Shown one piece after another: positions 34,517 to 44,511 of a stretch of DNA of 64,000 bases. Location of the stretch: assembly GCA_938074565.1 (NCBI GenBank), contig CALJEQ010000030.1:1-64000 (forward strand), given 5' to 3'. The stretch's first letter is position 1; each line of letters starts with the position of its first letter. The notes under the pieces are model-generated. The model worked only from the letters and a program-made list of their open reading frames with translations, was not told the origin of the DNA and did not search any database. The stretch is from an uncultured Alkaliphilus sp. (GTDB lineage: Bacteria; Bacillota; Clostridia; Peptostreptococcales; Natronincolaceae). The position numbers and the translations under genes are program-made.

Positions 34517-35449
34517 GTGGATAAAGATAAAATTTTTGTTTCAGAAGAAGAAGAAGGTGTAAGATTAGATATTTTTGTTGCAGAGCAATTTGAAGATATG
34601 AGCAGAAGTTATATACAAAAATTAATTAAAGATCAAGCCATAACTGTTAATGGGAAATTGGAAAAAAATAAATATTTAGTTAAGGTGGGGGATGAAATTG
34701 AAGTTAATATTCCACCAGCACAAGAACTAAATATTAAACCGCAGGATATACCGTTAGATATTGTGTATGAAGACGATGATTTATTGGTGATTAATAAACC
34801 TAAAAACATGGTGGTACATCCTGCACCAGGAAACTATGAAAACACCTTAGTAAATGCCCTGTTGCATCACTGCAAAGATCAATTGTCCTCCATAAATGGT
34901 GTTATTCGACCAGGCATTGTCCATAGAATTGATAAAGATACTACAGGACTATTGGTGGTGGCTAAAAATAATAATGCCCATAGAGGCTTAGCAGAGCAAC
35001 TTAAAGACCACAGTATTACAAGAAAGTATCATGCTATTACTATTAAAAATATTAAAGAGAATCAAGCTACAATAGATGCTCCTATTGGTAGACACCCAGT
35101 AGATCGTTTAAAGATGACGGTTATACAAGGGGGAAGACACGCCATAACCCATATTAAAGTTTTGGAGCGTTTCCTGGATTATACATATGTTGAAGCACAA
35201 TTAGAGACGGGAAGAACCCATCAAATACGTGTACACCTATCCTATATAAGACATCCACTATTAGGTGACGATTTGTATGGAGTAAAGTCGAAGTTTAATC
35301 TACAGGGTCAAGTACTTCATGCTAAAACCTTAGGGTTTATACACCCTGCCACAGGGAAGTATATGGAGTTTGATGCGCCATTACCTAGTTACTTTAATAA
35401 ATTGCTTGATGTTATACGTATGAAATCTAAAAAACAAGAAAACAGTTAA
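34517..35449 (+). CDS. rluD: 23S rRNA pseudouridine synthase RluD family
   Basis: A 310-residue enzyme with an N-terminal S4 domain (1-75, GVRLDIFVAEQFEDMSRSYI) and a catalytic domain with D139 in HRIDKDTTGLLVVAKN, then ARKYHAI-like and TGRTHQIRVHLSYIRHPLLGD motifs. It converts uridines of large-subunit rRNA. It starts with GTG behind AGGAGAGG and shares an operon with lspA. The sequence does not settle which RluD paralogue this is. Confidence 0.93.
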   Translation: MDKDKIFVSEEEEGVRLDIFVAEQFEDMSRSYIQKLIKDQAITVNGKLEKNKYLVKVGDEIEVNIPPAQELNIKPQDIPLDIVYEDDDLLVINKPKNMVVHPAPGNYENTLVNALLHHCKDQLSSINGVIRPGIVHRIDKDTTGLLVVAKNNNAHRGLAEQLKDHSITRKYHAITIKNIKENQATIDAPIGRHPVDRLKMTVIQGGRHAITHIKVLERFLDYTYVEAQLETGRTHQIRVHLSYIRHPLLGDDLYGVKSKFNLQGQVLHAKTLGFIHPATGKYMEFDAPLPSYFNKLLDVIRMKSKKQENS

Positions 35450-35510
35450 ACCTATAGACAAGTGTTTATCACTGTGTTATACTTATTTAAACTTAGAAAA
35501 ACTGAAAAGC

Positions 35511-35625
35511 CTTTAAATTAGTCCTGTGAGACTGGTAAGGAAATAAACTTCGATAATATACGTGATTATATTTTTAAGTATATTGAAGAATACTATCTCT
35601 TACCAACCAGTAAGAGATTTTTTTA
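35511..35625 (+). promoter_or_regulatory. PyrR-binding leader with terminator (pyrR attenuator)
   Basis: A PyrR binding loop is readable at 35511-35540 (GTCCTGTGAGACTGGTAAGG, fits the known xGUCCxxxGAGxCUGxxAAGG pattern). An alternative stem can form from 35548 to 35589, and an intrinsic terminator CTCTTAC/GTAAGAG with T7 ends at 35625. Family knowledge: UMP-bound PyrR stabilises the binding loop so that the terminator forms. The GGTAAG of the loop can pair with the terminator's 5' arm. Confidence 0.83.
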
Positions 35626-35631
35626 TGTTAG

Positions 35632-36192
<561 letters not shown>

Positions 36193-36202
36193 AATAAAGA
36201 TT

Positions 36203-36289
36203 TCTTTAAAACAGTCCAGTGAGGCTGAAAAGGAGGACATACATGAAGATAAAAATTCTAACCTCCTTAGACAAAAACTAAAGGAGGAA
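36203..36289 (+). promoter_or_regulatory. PyrR-binding leader of uraA, likely acting on translation
   Basis: A second PyrR loop (CAGTCCAGTGAGGCTG then AAAAGG, 36212-36233) is followed not by a terminator but by an anti-ribosome-binding-site, CCTCCTT at 36262-36268. This can pair either with AAGGAGG next to the loop (36230-36236) or with the uraA ribosome binding site AAGGAGG (36281-36287). PyrR binding would free it to hide the start site. Confidence 0.72.
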
Positions 36290-36294
36290 TAAAA

Positions 36295-37551
36295 ATGTCA
36301 GAAAAAACACTAAATGGGACAAATGATTTAAAAGACATTGCAATGTCAAGAAAGTTGGTACTAGCATTACAACATATTCTAGCAATGTTTGGAGCAACAG
36401 TGTTGGTTCCTATGTTAACAGGTTTAAACCCTTCTGTGGCACTACTTTCAGCAGGTGCAGGCACACTAATTTTTCACTTAATTACAAAAGGCATGGTGCC
36501 AGTATTTTTAGGTTCTAGTTTTGCCTTTATTGCAGTTATTATAGAAGTTGGCGATAAGTTTGGCGGGCTTCAATATGCACAAGGTGGAATAATGGTGGCA
36601 GGTTTCATGTATATCATTATGGCTATATTGGTTAGAGTGTTTGGATTAGAAAAAGTTAAGTCTTTTTTTCCACCTATTGTAACAGGTCCAATGATTATTG
36701 TAATAGGTTTAAATCTAAGCCCAGTGGCAATTGGAATGGCATCAGCCAATTGGACTTTATCCATAATTGTATTGTCAACAGTTTTATTGGTTGCCCTTTA
36801 TGCAAAAGGTTTCTTAAAATTATTACCGATATTAATAGCTGTATTGGTGGGATATGTAGCAGCTATTGCATTAGGTGTTGTTAATTTAGCAGAATTATCA
36901 CTAAAATTAAGTGAAGCAAAACTACTTGCCATTCCAGCAGTAACACTACCTAAATTTCATTTAGGAGCAATTTTGACCATTGTACCAATCGTATTGGTTG
37001 TGTTTATGGAGCATATAGGAGATGTTACTACTAATGGAGCTGTTGTAGGTAAAGATTTCTTTAAAGAGCCAGGGTTGCATAGAACGTTATTAGGAGATGG
37101 TATAGCAACCATGTTTGCAGGTATGGTGGGGGGTCCTGCCAATACCACATATGGAGAAAATACTGGAGTATTAGCAGTAACTAAAGTATATGACCCATCC
37201 ATAATAAGGTTAGCAGCTATGATAACATTAGGTTTAAGTTTTATCGGTAAATTTGCCGTAATACTACAATCTATTCCTGTAGCGGTAATGGGGGGAATAA
37301 GTATTGTGCTATTTGGTATGATTGCCAGTGTTGGAATGAGAACAATAGTAGAAGCTAAAATAGATTTCAGTGAAAATAGAAACTTATTAATTGCAGCCCT
37401 AATCCTTGTAATTGGAATAGGAACAGCTGTAGCCACTGACGGAGCAGGTAACCCAATAGGTATTACTTTGAGAGGTAATATACAACTAAGTGGATTAAGC
37501 TTAGCTGCTATAGTAGGAATTGTAGCAAATAAGATACTACCACAAAGATAG
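36295..37551 (+). CDS. uraA: Uracil permease (NCS2 family)
   Basis: A 418-residue uracil/H+ symporter of the nucleobase-ascorbate family with about 14 membrane segments. Conserved parts are LALQHILAMFGATVLVPMLTG, the GSSFAFIA motif, VFMEHIGDVTTNGAVVGKDF, and LLGDGIATMFAGMVGGPANTTYGENTG (split here in meaning: the GGPANTTYGEN signature). A PyrR leader precedes it, and pyrR is just upstream, so it is repressed when UMP is high. AAAGGAGG precedes the ATG. Confidence 0.95.
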   Translation: MSEKTLNGTNDLKDIAMSRKLVLALQHILAMFGATVLVPMLTGLNPSVALLSAGAGTLIFHLITKGMVPVFLGSSFAFIAVIIEVGDKFGGLQYAQGGIMVAGFMYIIMAILVRVFGLEKVKSFFPPIVTGPMIIVIGLNLSPVAIGMASANWTLSIIVLSTVLLVALYAKGFLKLLPILIAVLVGYVAAIALGVVNLAELSLKLSEAKLLAIPAVTLPKFHLGAILTIVPIVLVVFMEHIGDVTTNGAVVGKDFFKEPGLHRTLLGDGIATMFAGMVGGPANTTYGENTGVLAVTKVYDPSIIRLAAMITLGLSFIGKFAVILQSIPVAVMGGISIVLFGMIASVGMRTIVEAKIDFSENRNLLIAALILVIGIGTAVATDGAGNPIGITLRGNIQLSGLSLAAIVGIVANKILPQR

Positions 37552-37622
37552 TAAAACACAAAATCTATAGGTTCAAATATAGGGTAGATGATGAAAAACA
37601 TTGTCTTACGTATTTCAACTAA

Positions 37623-37668
37623 AAAAGTAAGCCCACTGCGTATTTTGGCACGTAGTGGGCTTACTTTT
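37623..37668. terminator. Bidirectional terminator between uraA and rqcH
   Basis: A 19-bp stem (one G.T pair) with an eight-base loop and T-rich sequence on both outer sides lies between two convergent genes. Its upper stem (CGT, eight-base loop, ACG) resembles the inner part of the two-stem hairpins, but the stem is continuous. Confidence 0.9.
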
Positions 37669-37722
37669 ATTTTACTGAAATTGAAGGTGGGCTGTATTTA
37701 TTAAACTACTTAAATAAATTCC

Positions 37723-39495
37723 CTATAGAATTTCCTTAACATCTTTTATTGTAGATAGATCGCCATCAACATAGATTGTTTGGAAATTATCATAAATTAC
37801 CATTCCTGGTTTTGCACCACTGGGCTTTCTTACATTTTTTCTTAGGGTATAATCTATTGGCACTTTAGTAGAATTTTTCCCTTTACTATAGTAGGCAGCC
37901 AAAGTTGCCGCTTCTAAAAGGGCTTGGTCTGTATAGCTGTTATCGGTTAATTTTAGTATTGTATGGGAACCAGGCATATCTTTTATATGGAACCATAGAT
38001 CATTTTTACCAGACACCTTAAATGTGATTTCATCATTTTGAATATTATTTTTACCAACATATATTTCAAATCCATCAGAAGAAAGGTATTTTAGATAACT
38101 GGATTTTTTTTGATTAGATGTATTTTTCTTACCAACTTTTTTCTTAACATAGCCCGTTTCTATTAGTTCTCTTTGAATTTCTTCAATGTCTGAAAGTTGA
38201 GTAACATGTTCAAGGCTAATTAATATTTGCTCAAGGTAATTTATTTCTTCTTGAGAAATTTCCATTTGATGGGCAACTTCTGTTACTGCTGTTTTATATT
38301 TGTTGTATTGTTTAAAATATTTCTGTGCATTTTGGGCAGGCGTTAGTTTTATATCTAAAGGGACAACAATCTCATTCATTTCTGGGTCATAGTAATTAAT
38401 AACCTTAACTTCATTTAATTTATCTTTTAAAAGATGAATATTGGCAGTAATTAATTCGCCATAGACTTTACATTCTTCTGCCTTTTCTGCTTTGTCTAAG
38501 TCTTTTTGTAGGTTCTCTAGCTTATTATAGAGTCTTTCTACTTTCAGGCTAATATTTTTTCTTAAGTCTTGGGTCTTTTGTTTCATTCTATCTTTAGAGT
38601 CTCTATTTTGATAAAAACACTCCAATAATTGACTGGTGGTTTCAAACTTTTCACTACGATAATAATTTAGATGATTTAATGTAAGCACATTAAAATCTAT
38701 GTACTTATCAACCGAATCGTCTATAAAAAGGCATGGTTGAAATTCTTCATCTTTAACTAGTTTAATTAGTTGTGTAAAGGAACGATACAAACCTTCAAAA
38801 CCGTCTTCGTTAATTGCCAAAACAGGAGCATCTTCAGAAATATTAGCATTATAACAGACTTCCCTAGCAATTAGAGGAGAAATACCAGTAAAGGCAGTAT
38901 AGATGCTTTTGTGGATTTGAGCCTTCATATTTACAGATAGTGAAGATTTAAATTGTTGAAGATCATCTAACTCTAACGGGTTCAATTTGTTTTGAGAAGG
39001 GGGTAGTTCATAGGTTAGACCTGGTAGAACTTGGCGATGCCGACTTATGTCAATAGAAACACGCTTAATAGAATCGACTATACGGTTTGTTTCACCATCA
39101 ACTAAAATAATATTGCTATGTTTCCCCATTATTTCAACAATTAAGTGCTTTTGTTTTATAACATGTAATTCATCGTAAGCTTCTATAGTCAACTTTATTA
39201 TTCTTTCAAAATGGGGTTGTTCTACTCCTACAATCCTTCCCCCTTGAAGATGTTTTCTTAATAGCATACAGAAGTTTGGTGGGGCAATGGGGTTTTCTTT
39301 TGCTATATTTGTAAAATGTACACGTGTATGTTGACTACTGGAAGACAGCAGTAACTTTAGGTTTTTACCTTGACTTCTTATTGAAAATATCAATTCGTCA
39401 GCCTCTGGTTGATGAATTTTTTCAATTTTATTACCTGATAGTAATGATTTTAGTTCTTTAATGGTGGATGCCACCACGATTCCATCTAAGGCCAT
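37723..39495 (-). CDS. rqcH: Ribosome quality control factor RqcH (NFACT family)
   Basis: RqcH binds stalled 50S subunits and adds C-terminal alanine tails (older name: fibronectin-binding protein). The 590 residues contain the NFACT-N domain (MALDGIVVASTIKELKSLL, later LLRKHLQGGRI), a helix-hairpin-helix region, a long coiled coil (about 290-380) and the NFACT-R domain (SGKNDLWFHIKDMPGSHTIL). ATG at 39495 with AGGAGG replaces a longer frame that begins six codons earlier. It is the only large minus-strand gene here and is monocistronic. Its partner YlmH is at 29949. Confidence 0.95.
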   Translation of the reverse strand: MALDGIVVASTIKELKSLLSGNKIEKIHQPEADELIFSIRSQGKNLKLLLSSSSQHTRVHFTNIAKENPIAPPNFCMLLRKHLQGGRIVGVEQPHFERIIKLTIEAYDELHVIKQKHLIVEIMGKHSNIILVDGETNRIVDSIKRVSIDISRHRQVLPGLTYELPPSQNKLNPLELDDLQQFKSSLSVNMKAQIHKSIYTAFTGISPLIAREVCYNANISEDAPVLAINEDGFEGLYRSFTQLIKLVKDEEFQPCLFIDDSVDKYIDFNVLTLNHLNYYRSEKFETTSQLLECFYQNRDSKDRMKQKTQDLRKNISLKVERLYNKLENLQKDLDKAEKAEECKVYGELITANIHLLKDKLNEVKVINYYDPEMNEIVVPLDIKLTPAQNAQKYFKQYNKYKTAVTEVAHQMEISQEEINYLEQILISLEHVTQLSDIEEIQRELIETGYVKKKVGKKNTSNQKKSSYLKYLSSDGFEIYVGKNNIQNDEITFKVSGKNDLWFHIKDMPGSHTILKLTDNSYTDQALLEAATLAAYYSKGKNSTKVPIDYTLRKNVRKPSGAKPGMVIYDNFQTIYVDGDLSTIKDVKEIL

Positions 39496-40088
39496 CGAAA
39501 TTCCTCCTAACATAAAATGAGTATTTAATTAAATAAATTGATGATGATTCTGATGATAATTGACTTAAAGAAATAGAAAAACATATAAAACTATAACCTT
39601 TAAAACTTAATTACTACATAAAGTGCCCTATTCATGTAATAATAACATCATACATTATTTAGACATAAAATGCCAATAAATTAAGCAAAAGCATGATTTT
39701 ATAGTGAAAAAACTTACTAAAATATTATTAAGAATTTACTCTAAACTTTGTAATTTAGCTTCATATTTTGTTATAATAGTTAGTATCAGTAATTTAATTT
39801 TGTAAGATATAATAATATTATTTATATTTGCAGGGAAATTAATATTTCAATTGAATAATTTTATATTAACATTTATAATAATTTAAATATTATGCTTTTT
39901 TCTGACTTGTTTATTTAGAAGACGGGAACTACTAATATATATAGGCTTTTAGTTACCATTTAAAAAGCAAAAGTACATATAGTGTTAACATAGTATAATG
40001 TTTCTATATATAATAAACTGTATACATATTATCTATATAATTATTTAGTGTTGTATATTGCAAGATTAAAATAATATGAGGTGAAAAA
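39496..40088. other. Long AT-rich intergenic region
   Basis: About 590 bases between the divergent rqcH and dapF. It is extremely AT-rich with several TATAAT-like hexamers (for example near 39770 and 39992) on the dapF side. I looked for a lysine riboswitch or other leader ahead of dapF and see none; no coding frame longer than a few dozen codons is convincing. Confidence 0.5.
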
Positions 40089-40931
40089 ATGAATATTCCT
40101 TTTAAAAAAATGCATGGGGCTGGAAATGACTTTGTTGTAATTAGATATGAAGATTTTCCCCATGAAGATAAGTATGGCTACTTTGCAGAAAAAAGTTGTC
40201 ATAGACACTTTGGTATTGGAGCTGACGGCATTTTGGTGGTAACACCCTCCACTGTTGCTGATACAAAAATGGTATACTATAATAGCGATGGTTCGTTAGC
40301 CAATATGTGTGGAAATGGTATTCGATGTTTTGCAAAATTTGTTTATGATGAAGGGATTGTTAAAAAAGAAGAGTTTTCTGTAGAAACCCTAGCAGGCGTA
40401 TTGAATATGAAAGTAAAAGTGTCTAATGGATTAGTGGAAGCTGTAAAGGTGAATATGGGAAAAATGATATTTGAACCAAAACAAATACCCGTTAACACTT
40501 CAAAATCTAAGTTTATTAATGAAACATTAGAAATAGATGGTGAAAAATTTGAAATATCCACAGTATTAATGGGAGTACCCCATACTGTTATTTTTATGGA
40601 AGAACTTAATTTAGACTATATAAAAAAATATGGACCTCAAATCGAAAAACATCAATTATTTCCTAATAAATCAAATGTAAATTTTGCAAAAGTTATTAAT
40701 CGAGGACTCATTCAAGTAAAGACGTGGGAACGGGGGGCTGGTTATACTTTAGCATGTGGTACAGGCGTCACCAGTGTATGTGGCATCGCCCATCATTTAA
40801 ATTATGTGGATTCTCAAGTAACTGTAGATATAGACGGAGGTCAATTAAATATCACAATAATGGATGATGCTAACATTTATATGGAGGGACCAGCAGAAAC
40901 AATTTGCAGTGGATTGTATTTTATAAAATAA
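40089..40931 (+). CDS. dapF: Diaminopimelate epimerase
   Basis: DapF converts LL- to meso-diaminopimelate for lysine and peptidoglycan. The 280-residue protein has both catalytic cysteines, C74 in ANMCGNGIRCFAKF and C223 in LACGTGVTS, plus KMHGAGNDFVVI at the N-terminus and the SNVNFAKV segment. GAGGTG precedes the ATG. No other dap genes are nearby; it appears monocistronic ahead of the yicC operon. Confidence 0.97.
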   Translation: MNIPFKKMHGAGNDFVVIRYEDFPHEDKYGYFAEKSCHRHFGIGADGILVVTPSTVADTKMVYYNSDGSLANMCGNGIRCFAKFVYDEGIVKKEEFSVETLAGVLNMKVKVSNGLVEAVKVNMGKMIFEPKQIPVNTSKSKFINETLEIDGEKFEISTVLMGVPHTVIFMEELNLDYIKKYGPQIEKHQLFPNKSNVNFAKVINRGLIQVKTWERGAGYTLACGTGVTSVCGIAHHLNYVDSQVTVDIDGGQLNITIMDDANIYMEGPAETICSGLYFIK

Positions 40932-41035
40932 TATAAAATAATAGTATAAAAACCCATACTTTAGCTTGTCACTTTGGCAATAGAAGGATAAAATAGTAGA
41001 GGGGTTATTTATGATATAATGGAAGGGTGAATAGA

Positions 41036-41914
41036 ATGTTAACTAGTATGACAGGATTTGGAAGAGGTGAATCCCAATCCAATAATATAAAGTTTTTAGT
41101 AGAATTAAGATCCCTCAACCATCGTTACTTAGATGTAAGCGTTAAAATGCCTAAAATTTATACATATCTAGAAGAAAGTATAAGACAAAACATTAAAGAA
41201 TACGTAAAAAGAGGTCGAGTTGAGGTTTTCATAGCATATGAAAATATAGGTGATACAGAAGTCAATGTTGTGGCTGATGTTGCCTTAGCAAAGGAATATA
41301 TTAATGCATTAAATAAATTAAAAGAACTAGAGGTAAAGGATGATGTTACCGTTTCTTTAATTGCAAAATATCCCGATGTGATTAGGGTTGAGAAGAAGGA
41401 ATTAGACGAAGATACAACTTGGAACTGTCTTTTAGATGCATTAACCAATGCATTAAACAAACTAACAGAAATGAGAAAGTTAGAAGGTGCTCAATTAAAA
41501 GAGGATCTTTTAAAGCGTTTATCGATAATAGCTGATGACATTAACAAAATAGAAGAAAGAAGTCCACAGATTATTATTGAATATAGACAGCGACTAAATG
41601 ATAGAATAAAAGAATTATTAGAAGATGGTCATAATTTAGATGAAAATCGAATTGTTATGGAAGTTGCTATGTTTGCTGATAAAAGCAGTATAACAGAAGA
41701 AATTGTTCGTTTTGCCAGTCATATAAAACAATTTAAAAAGACTATGGAGGAAGATGACTCCATTGGAAGAAAGTTAGACTTTATTATTCAAGAGATGAAC
41801 CGAGAAGTTAATACCATAGGTTCTAAAGCTAATGATTTAACTATAACTAATATTGTTGTTAACATGAAGAGCGAACTGGAAAAAATGAGGGAACAAGTAC
41901 AAAATATTGAATAG
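41036..41914 (+). CDS. yicC: YicC/YloC family endoribonuclease
   Basis: A 292-residue protein of the YicC family, which has endoribonuclease activity. It has the N-terminal MTGFGRGES, VELRSLNHRYLDVSVKMP and the C-terminal GRKLDFIIQEMNREVNTIGSKANDL motif. ATG at 41036 with GGAAGGG is preferred over an in-frame GTG nine bases earlier. It begins the conserved yicC-remA-gmk-rpoZ-coaBC-priA run. Confidence 0.94.
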   Translation: MLTSMTGFGRGESQSNNIKFLVELRSLNHRYLDVSVKMPKIYTYLEESIRQNIKEYVKRGRVEVFIAYENIGDTEVNVVADVALAKEYINALNKLKELEVKDDVTVSLIAKYPDVIRVEKKELDEDTTWNCLLDALTNALNKLTEMRKLEGAQLKEDLLKRLSIIADDINKIEERSPQIIIEYRQRLNDRIKELLEDGHNLDENRIVMEVAMFADKSSITEEIVRFASHIKQFKKTMEEDDSIGRKLDFIIQEMNREVNTIGSKANDLTITNIVVNMKSELEKMREQVQNIE

Positions 41915-41926
41915 GGAGGACATTTA

Positions 41927-42208
41927 ATGAGCATTAAACTAATAAATATAGGTTTTGGTAATATCGTTTCAGGTAATCGAATCGTTGCAATTGTTAGTCC
42001 TGAATCTGCGCCTATTAAAAGAATTATTCAAGAAGCAAGGGATAGAGGTATGTTAATAGATGCCACTTATGGTAGAAGAACTAGAGCAGTAATTGTGACT
42101 GATAGTGATCATGTTATTCTGTCAGCTGTTCAACCAGAAACAGTTGCTCATCGACTAAGTTCAAAAGAATCATCAAAAGAATTAGAATGCGCAAACGAGG
42201 AAGAATAG
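41927..42208 (+). CDS. remA: DNA-binding extracellular matrix regulator RemA (DUF370)
   Basis: A 93-residue protein (family length about 88). Motifs: [60 protein letters not shown]. RemA forms ring-shaped DNA-binding oligomers that activate matrix and osmoprotection genes in Bacillus; the clostridial role is less clear. It lies between yicC and gmk as in Bacillus. Confidence 0.95.
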   Translation: MSIKLINIGFGNIVSGNRIVAIVSPESAPIKRIIQEARDRGMLIDATYGRRTRAVIVTDSDHVILSAVQPETVAHRLSSKESSKELECANEEE

Positions 42209-42229
42209 GCTAGAAAGAGGAGATTTTAT

Positions 42230-42829
42230 ATGGCAAGCGGGTTATTATTGGTTATTTCAGGACCATCTGGGGCAGGTAAAGGCACAATTTGTAAAAAATT
42301 AATTGAAACAAATCCACAAATAAAGGTATCGGTTTCTGCCACCACCAGAAAAGCAAGAGACGGGGAGATAGATGGAGTTAATTACTTTTTCTTGGAAAAA
42401 GAAAAGTTTAAAGATATGTTATCGAAGGATGAATTTCTGGAATATGCAACTGTTTATGATAATTATTATGGTACACCTAAAAATTATGTGTTAGAAAACT
42501 TAAAAAATGGCAATGATGTTCTACTAGAAATTGATATTGAAGGGGCATTACAAATAAAAGAAAAATTTCCACAAGGGGTTTTTGTTTTTATTTTACCACC
42601 TTCTATGGAAGAACTAAAAAGTAGAATTGTTGGTAGGGGTACTGAAACAAAAGAAGATATAGATAAGCGTTTTGGTTCGGCATTGGAAGAAATTAAACAA
42701 GTAATTAAATATGACTATGCTGTTGTTAATGACGAACTAACAAGGGCAAAAAATGATATTGAAGCCATCATTAGAGCTGAAAGATGTAAAGTAATAAGGG
42801 CTTATGAAGATATTCAAACTAGATTTTAA
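42230..42829 (+). CDS. gmk: Guanylate kinase
   Basis: Gmk phosphorylates GMP to GDP. The 199-residue enzyme has the P-loop G11-PSGAGKG, the GMP-binding STTRKARDGEIDGVNYFF-like segment (here SATTRKARDGE, then DGVNYFF), EYATVYDNYYGTPK, LLEIDIEGALQIKE and the lid region IVGRGTETKEDIDKRF. AAAGAGGAG precedes the ATG. It is cotranscribed with remA and rpoZ. Confidence 0.97.
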   Translation: MASGLLLVISGPSGAGKGTICKKLIETNPQIKVSVSATTRKARDGEIDGVNYFFLEKEKFKDMLSKDEFLEYATVYDNYYGTPKNYVLENLKNGNDVLLEIDIEGALQIKEKFPQGVFVFILPPSMEELKSRIVGRGTETKEDIDKRFGSALEEIKQVIKYDYAVVNDELTRAKNDIEAIIRAERCKVIRAYEDIQTRF

Positions 42830-42843
42830 AAGGAGAGGATTTT

Positions 42844-43146
42844 ATGTTATATCCATCAGTAAGTGAATTATTGGAAAAGATAGATAGTAGATACACGTTA
42901 GTATTAGCTGCTTCTAAGAGAGCAAGACAAATAATTGATGGGGCTGAGCTAACCGTTAGAGCTAAATCTCAAAAACCTGTTTCAATCGCAACACAAGAAA
43001 TCCACGAAGGTAAAATTACCTACAGTAGATTAAGTGGTGAAAAAGAGCTTATTGAAACGAAAAGAGAACAAAGAGAAAAAGAAGTAAATGATTTAAGAGA
43101 GCAAAATGCATTAAATCAACTAGAAAACAATAAAGAAGATAAGTAG
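42844..43146 (+). CDS. rpoZ: RNA polymerase omega subunit
   Basis: A 100-residue omega subunit, which helps assemble RNA polymerase. The core is YPSVSELLEKIDSRYTLVLA, SKRARQIIDGAE and KPVSIATQEIHEGKITY. The C-terminal charged tail (about 60-100) is longer than the minimal family. It lies 14 bases after gmk with AGGAGAGG upstream. Confidence 0.94.
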   Translation: MLYPSVSELLEKIDSRYTLVLAASKRARQIIDGAELTVRAKSQKPVSIATQEIHEGKITYSRLSGEKELIETKREQREKEVNDLREQNALNQLENNKEDK

Positions 43147-43157
43147 AAGGTGAAGGC

Positions 43158-44348
43158 ATGTTAAAAGGGAAAAATATTGTTGTGGGGGTAACTGGAGGTG
43201 TAGCAGCTTATAAGGCTTGCGACATTGTCAGTCGATTAAAAAAACTCGGAGCAGAAATTAATGTTATTATGACTCATTCAGCTACAGAATTTGTTCAACC
43301 ACAAACCTTCCAAGCATTAACTCAAAATCCAGTAACTATAGATATGTTTGAGACTCCTAGATATTGGGAAATAGAACATATTAGTTTAGCACAAAAAGCC
43401 GATGTTTTGTTGGTGGCTCCTGCCACTGCAAATATTATAGGCAAAGTGGCTAATGGAATAGCTGATGACATGTTATCCACCACCATCATGGCTTCCACAG
43501 CAAAGGTAGTCTTTGCACCTGCTATGAATACAAAAATGTATCAAAATGTAATTGTACAAGAAAATATAAAGAAATTAAAAGCCTTAGGTTATTCATTTAT
43601 TAACCCAGATTCTGGTCGTTTAGCATGTGGAGACATTGGGGAAGGTAAACTTTGTGAAGTTGAGAAGATAATTGATACTGTTTTGGCTATAGCCTTACCA
43701 AAACAAGATTTACAAGATAAAAATCTATTAGTAACGGCGGGACCCACTGTTGAAACAATAGACCCCGTAAGGTTTATTACCAATCATTCATCTGGAAAAA
43801 TGGGTTATGCAATAGCAGAGGCGGCCCAATCCAGAGGGGCAAAGGTTACTTTAATCTCTGGCCCTACAAATCTACACCCTCCAAAAGGAGTAGATGTTAT
43901 TTCTACAACATCAGCATTAAATATGTACGATGCCGTAATGGGTCATTACCAACAACAGGATATTATTATTAAATCCGCTGCTGTAGCTGACTATAGACCA
44001 GAAAATCCTTCAGATATTAAGGTGAAAAAACAGGATGGAACATTATCCATTAACTTTGTTAGAAACCCAGATATTTTAATGGAACTAGGTACTAAAAAAA
44101 CCAATCAAATTTTAGTTGGTTTTGCAGCCGAAACTAATAATTTAATGGAATATGCCACAGGTAAGTTGGTAAAGAAAAATTTAGATTTAATTGTTGCCAA
44201 TGACGTAACAGAAAATGGTGCAGGTTTTGGTGCTGATACAAATATTGTTCATCTAATAGATAGACAAGGTAATCAAACTAAAATTGAAAAGGCTTCAAAG
44301 TTAGAAATAGCCCATAAAATATTAGATAAAATTCTTCAATTAAAATAA
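43158..44348 (+). CDS. coaBC: Bifunctional phosphopantothenoylcysteine decarboxylase / synthetase CoaBC
   Basis: CoaBC makes 4'-phosphopantetheine from phosphopantothenate and cysteine in coenzyme A synthesis. The 396 residues comprise a flavin-binding CoaC half (GVTGGVAAYK at the start, EIEHISLAQKADVLLVAPAT with the active His, APAMNTKMYQN and the substrate clamp ACGDIGEGKL) and a CoaB half from about 187 (LVTAGPTVETIDPVRFITNH-SSGKMG, VKSAAVADYRP-type segment). A two-stem hairpin follows. Confidence 0.96.
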   Translation: MLKGKNIVVGVTGGVAAYKACDIVSRLKKLGAEINVIMTHSATEFVQPQTFQALTQNPVTIDMFETPRYWEIEHISLAQKADVLLVAPATANIIGKVANGIADDMLSTTIMASTAKVVFAPAMNTKMYQNVIVQENIKKLKALGYSFINPDSGRLACGDIGEGKLCEVEKIIDTVLAIALPKQDLQDKNLLVTAGPTVETIDPVRFITNHSSGKMGYAIAEAAQSRGAKVTLISGPTNLHPPKGVDVISTTSALNMYDAVMGHYQQQDIIIKSAAVADYRPENPSDIKVKKQDGTLSINFVRNPDILMELGTKKTNQILVGFAAETNNLMEYATGKLVKKNLDLIVANDVTENGAGFGADTNIVHLIDRQGNQTKIEKASKLEIAHKILDKILQLK

Positions 44349-44372
44349 CTACAAGAATTAAAATTATCTTCT

Positions 44373-44421
44373 AAACCCAGCACGCCAACGTAGTTTTATA
44401 TACGTCGTCTCTGCTGGGTTT
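44373..44421 (+). terminator. Two-stem hairpin after coaBC (copy B)
   Basis: Outer stem AAACCCAGCA/TGCTGGGTTT, internal loop of 5 and 6 bases, inner stem ACGTA/TACGT and eight-base loop, exactly the layout of copy A (1366) and nearly the same outer stem. There is hardly any T run after it, so its terminator strength is doubtful. Confidence 0.6.
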
Positions 44422-44511
44422 CATTACGCTTTGAAAGATAGGCTATTTCGTCAATCTAATTTTAATTTAATAGAATTTCTGTTATAATAATTATTTAGGA
44501 GGTGAGGAAAA

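Noticed and set aside
37623-37668. Fourth copy of the two-stem hairpin
   Set aside because: It shares an eight-base loop closed by CGT/ACG, but the stem is continuous with no 5/6 internal loop; treated as an ordinary bidirectional terminator.
39496-40088. Lysine riboswitch or other leader ahead of dapF
   Set aside because: No conserved core, stable stem set or terminator/antiterminator pair is visible in the AT-rich gap.
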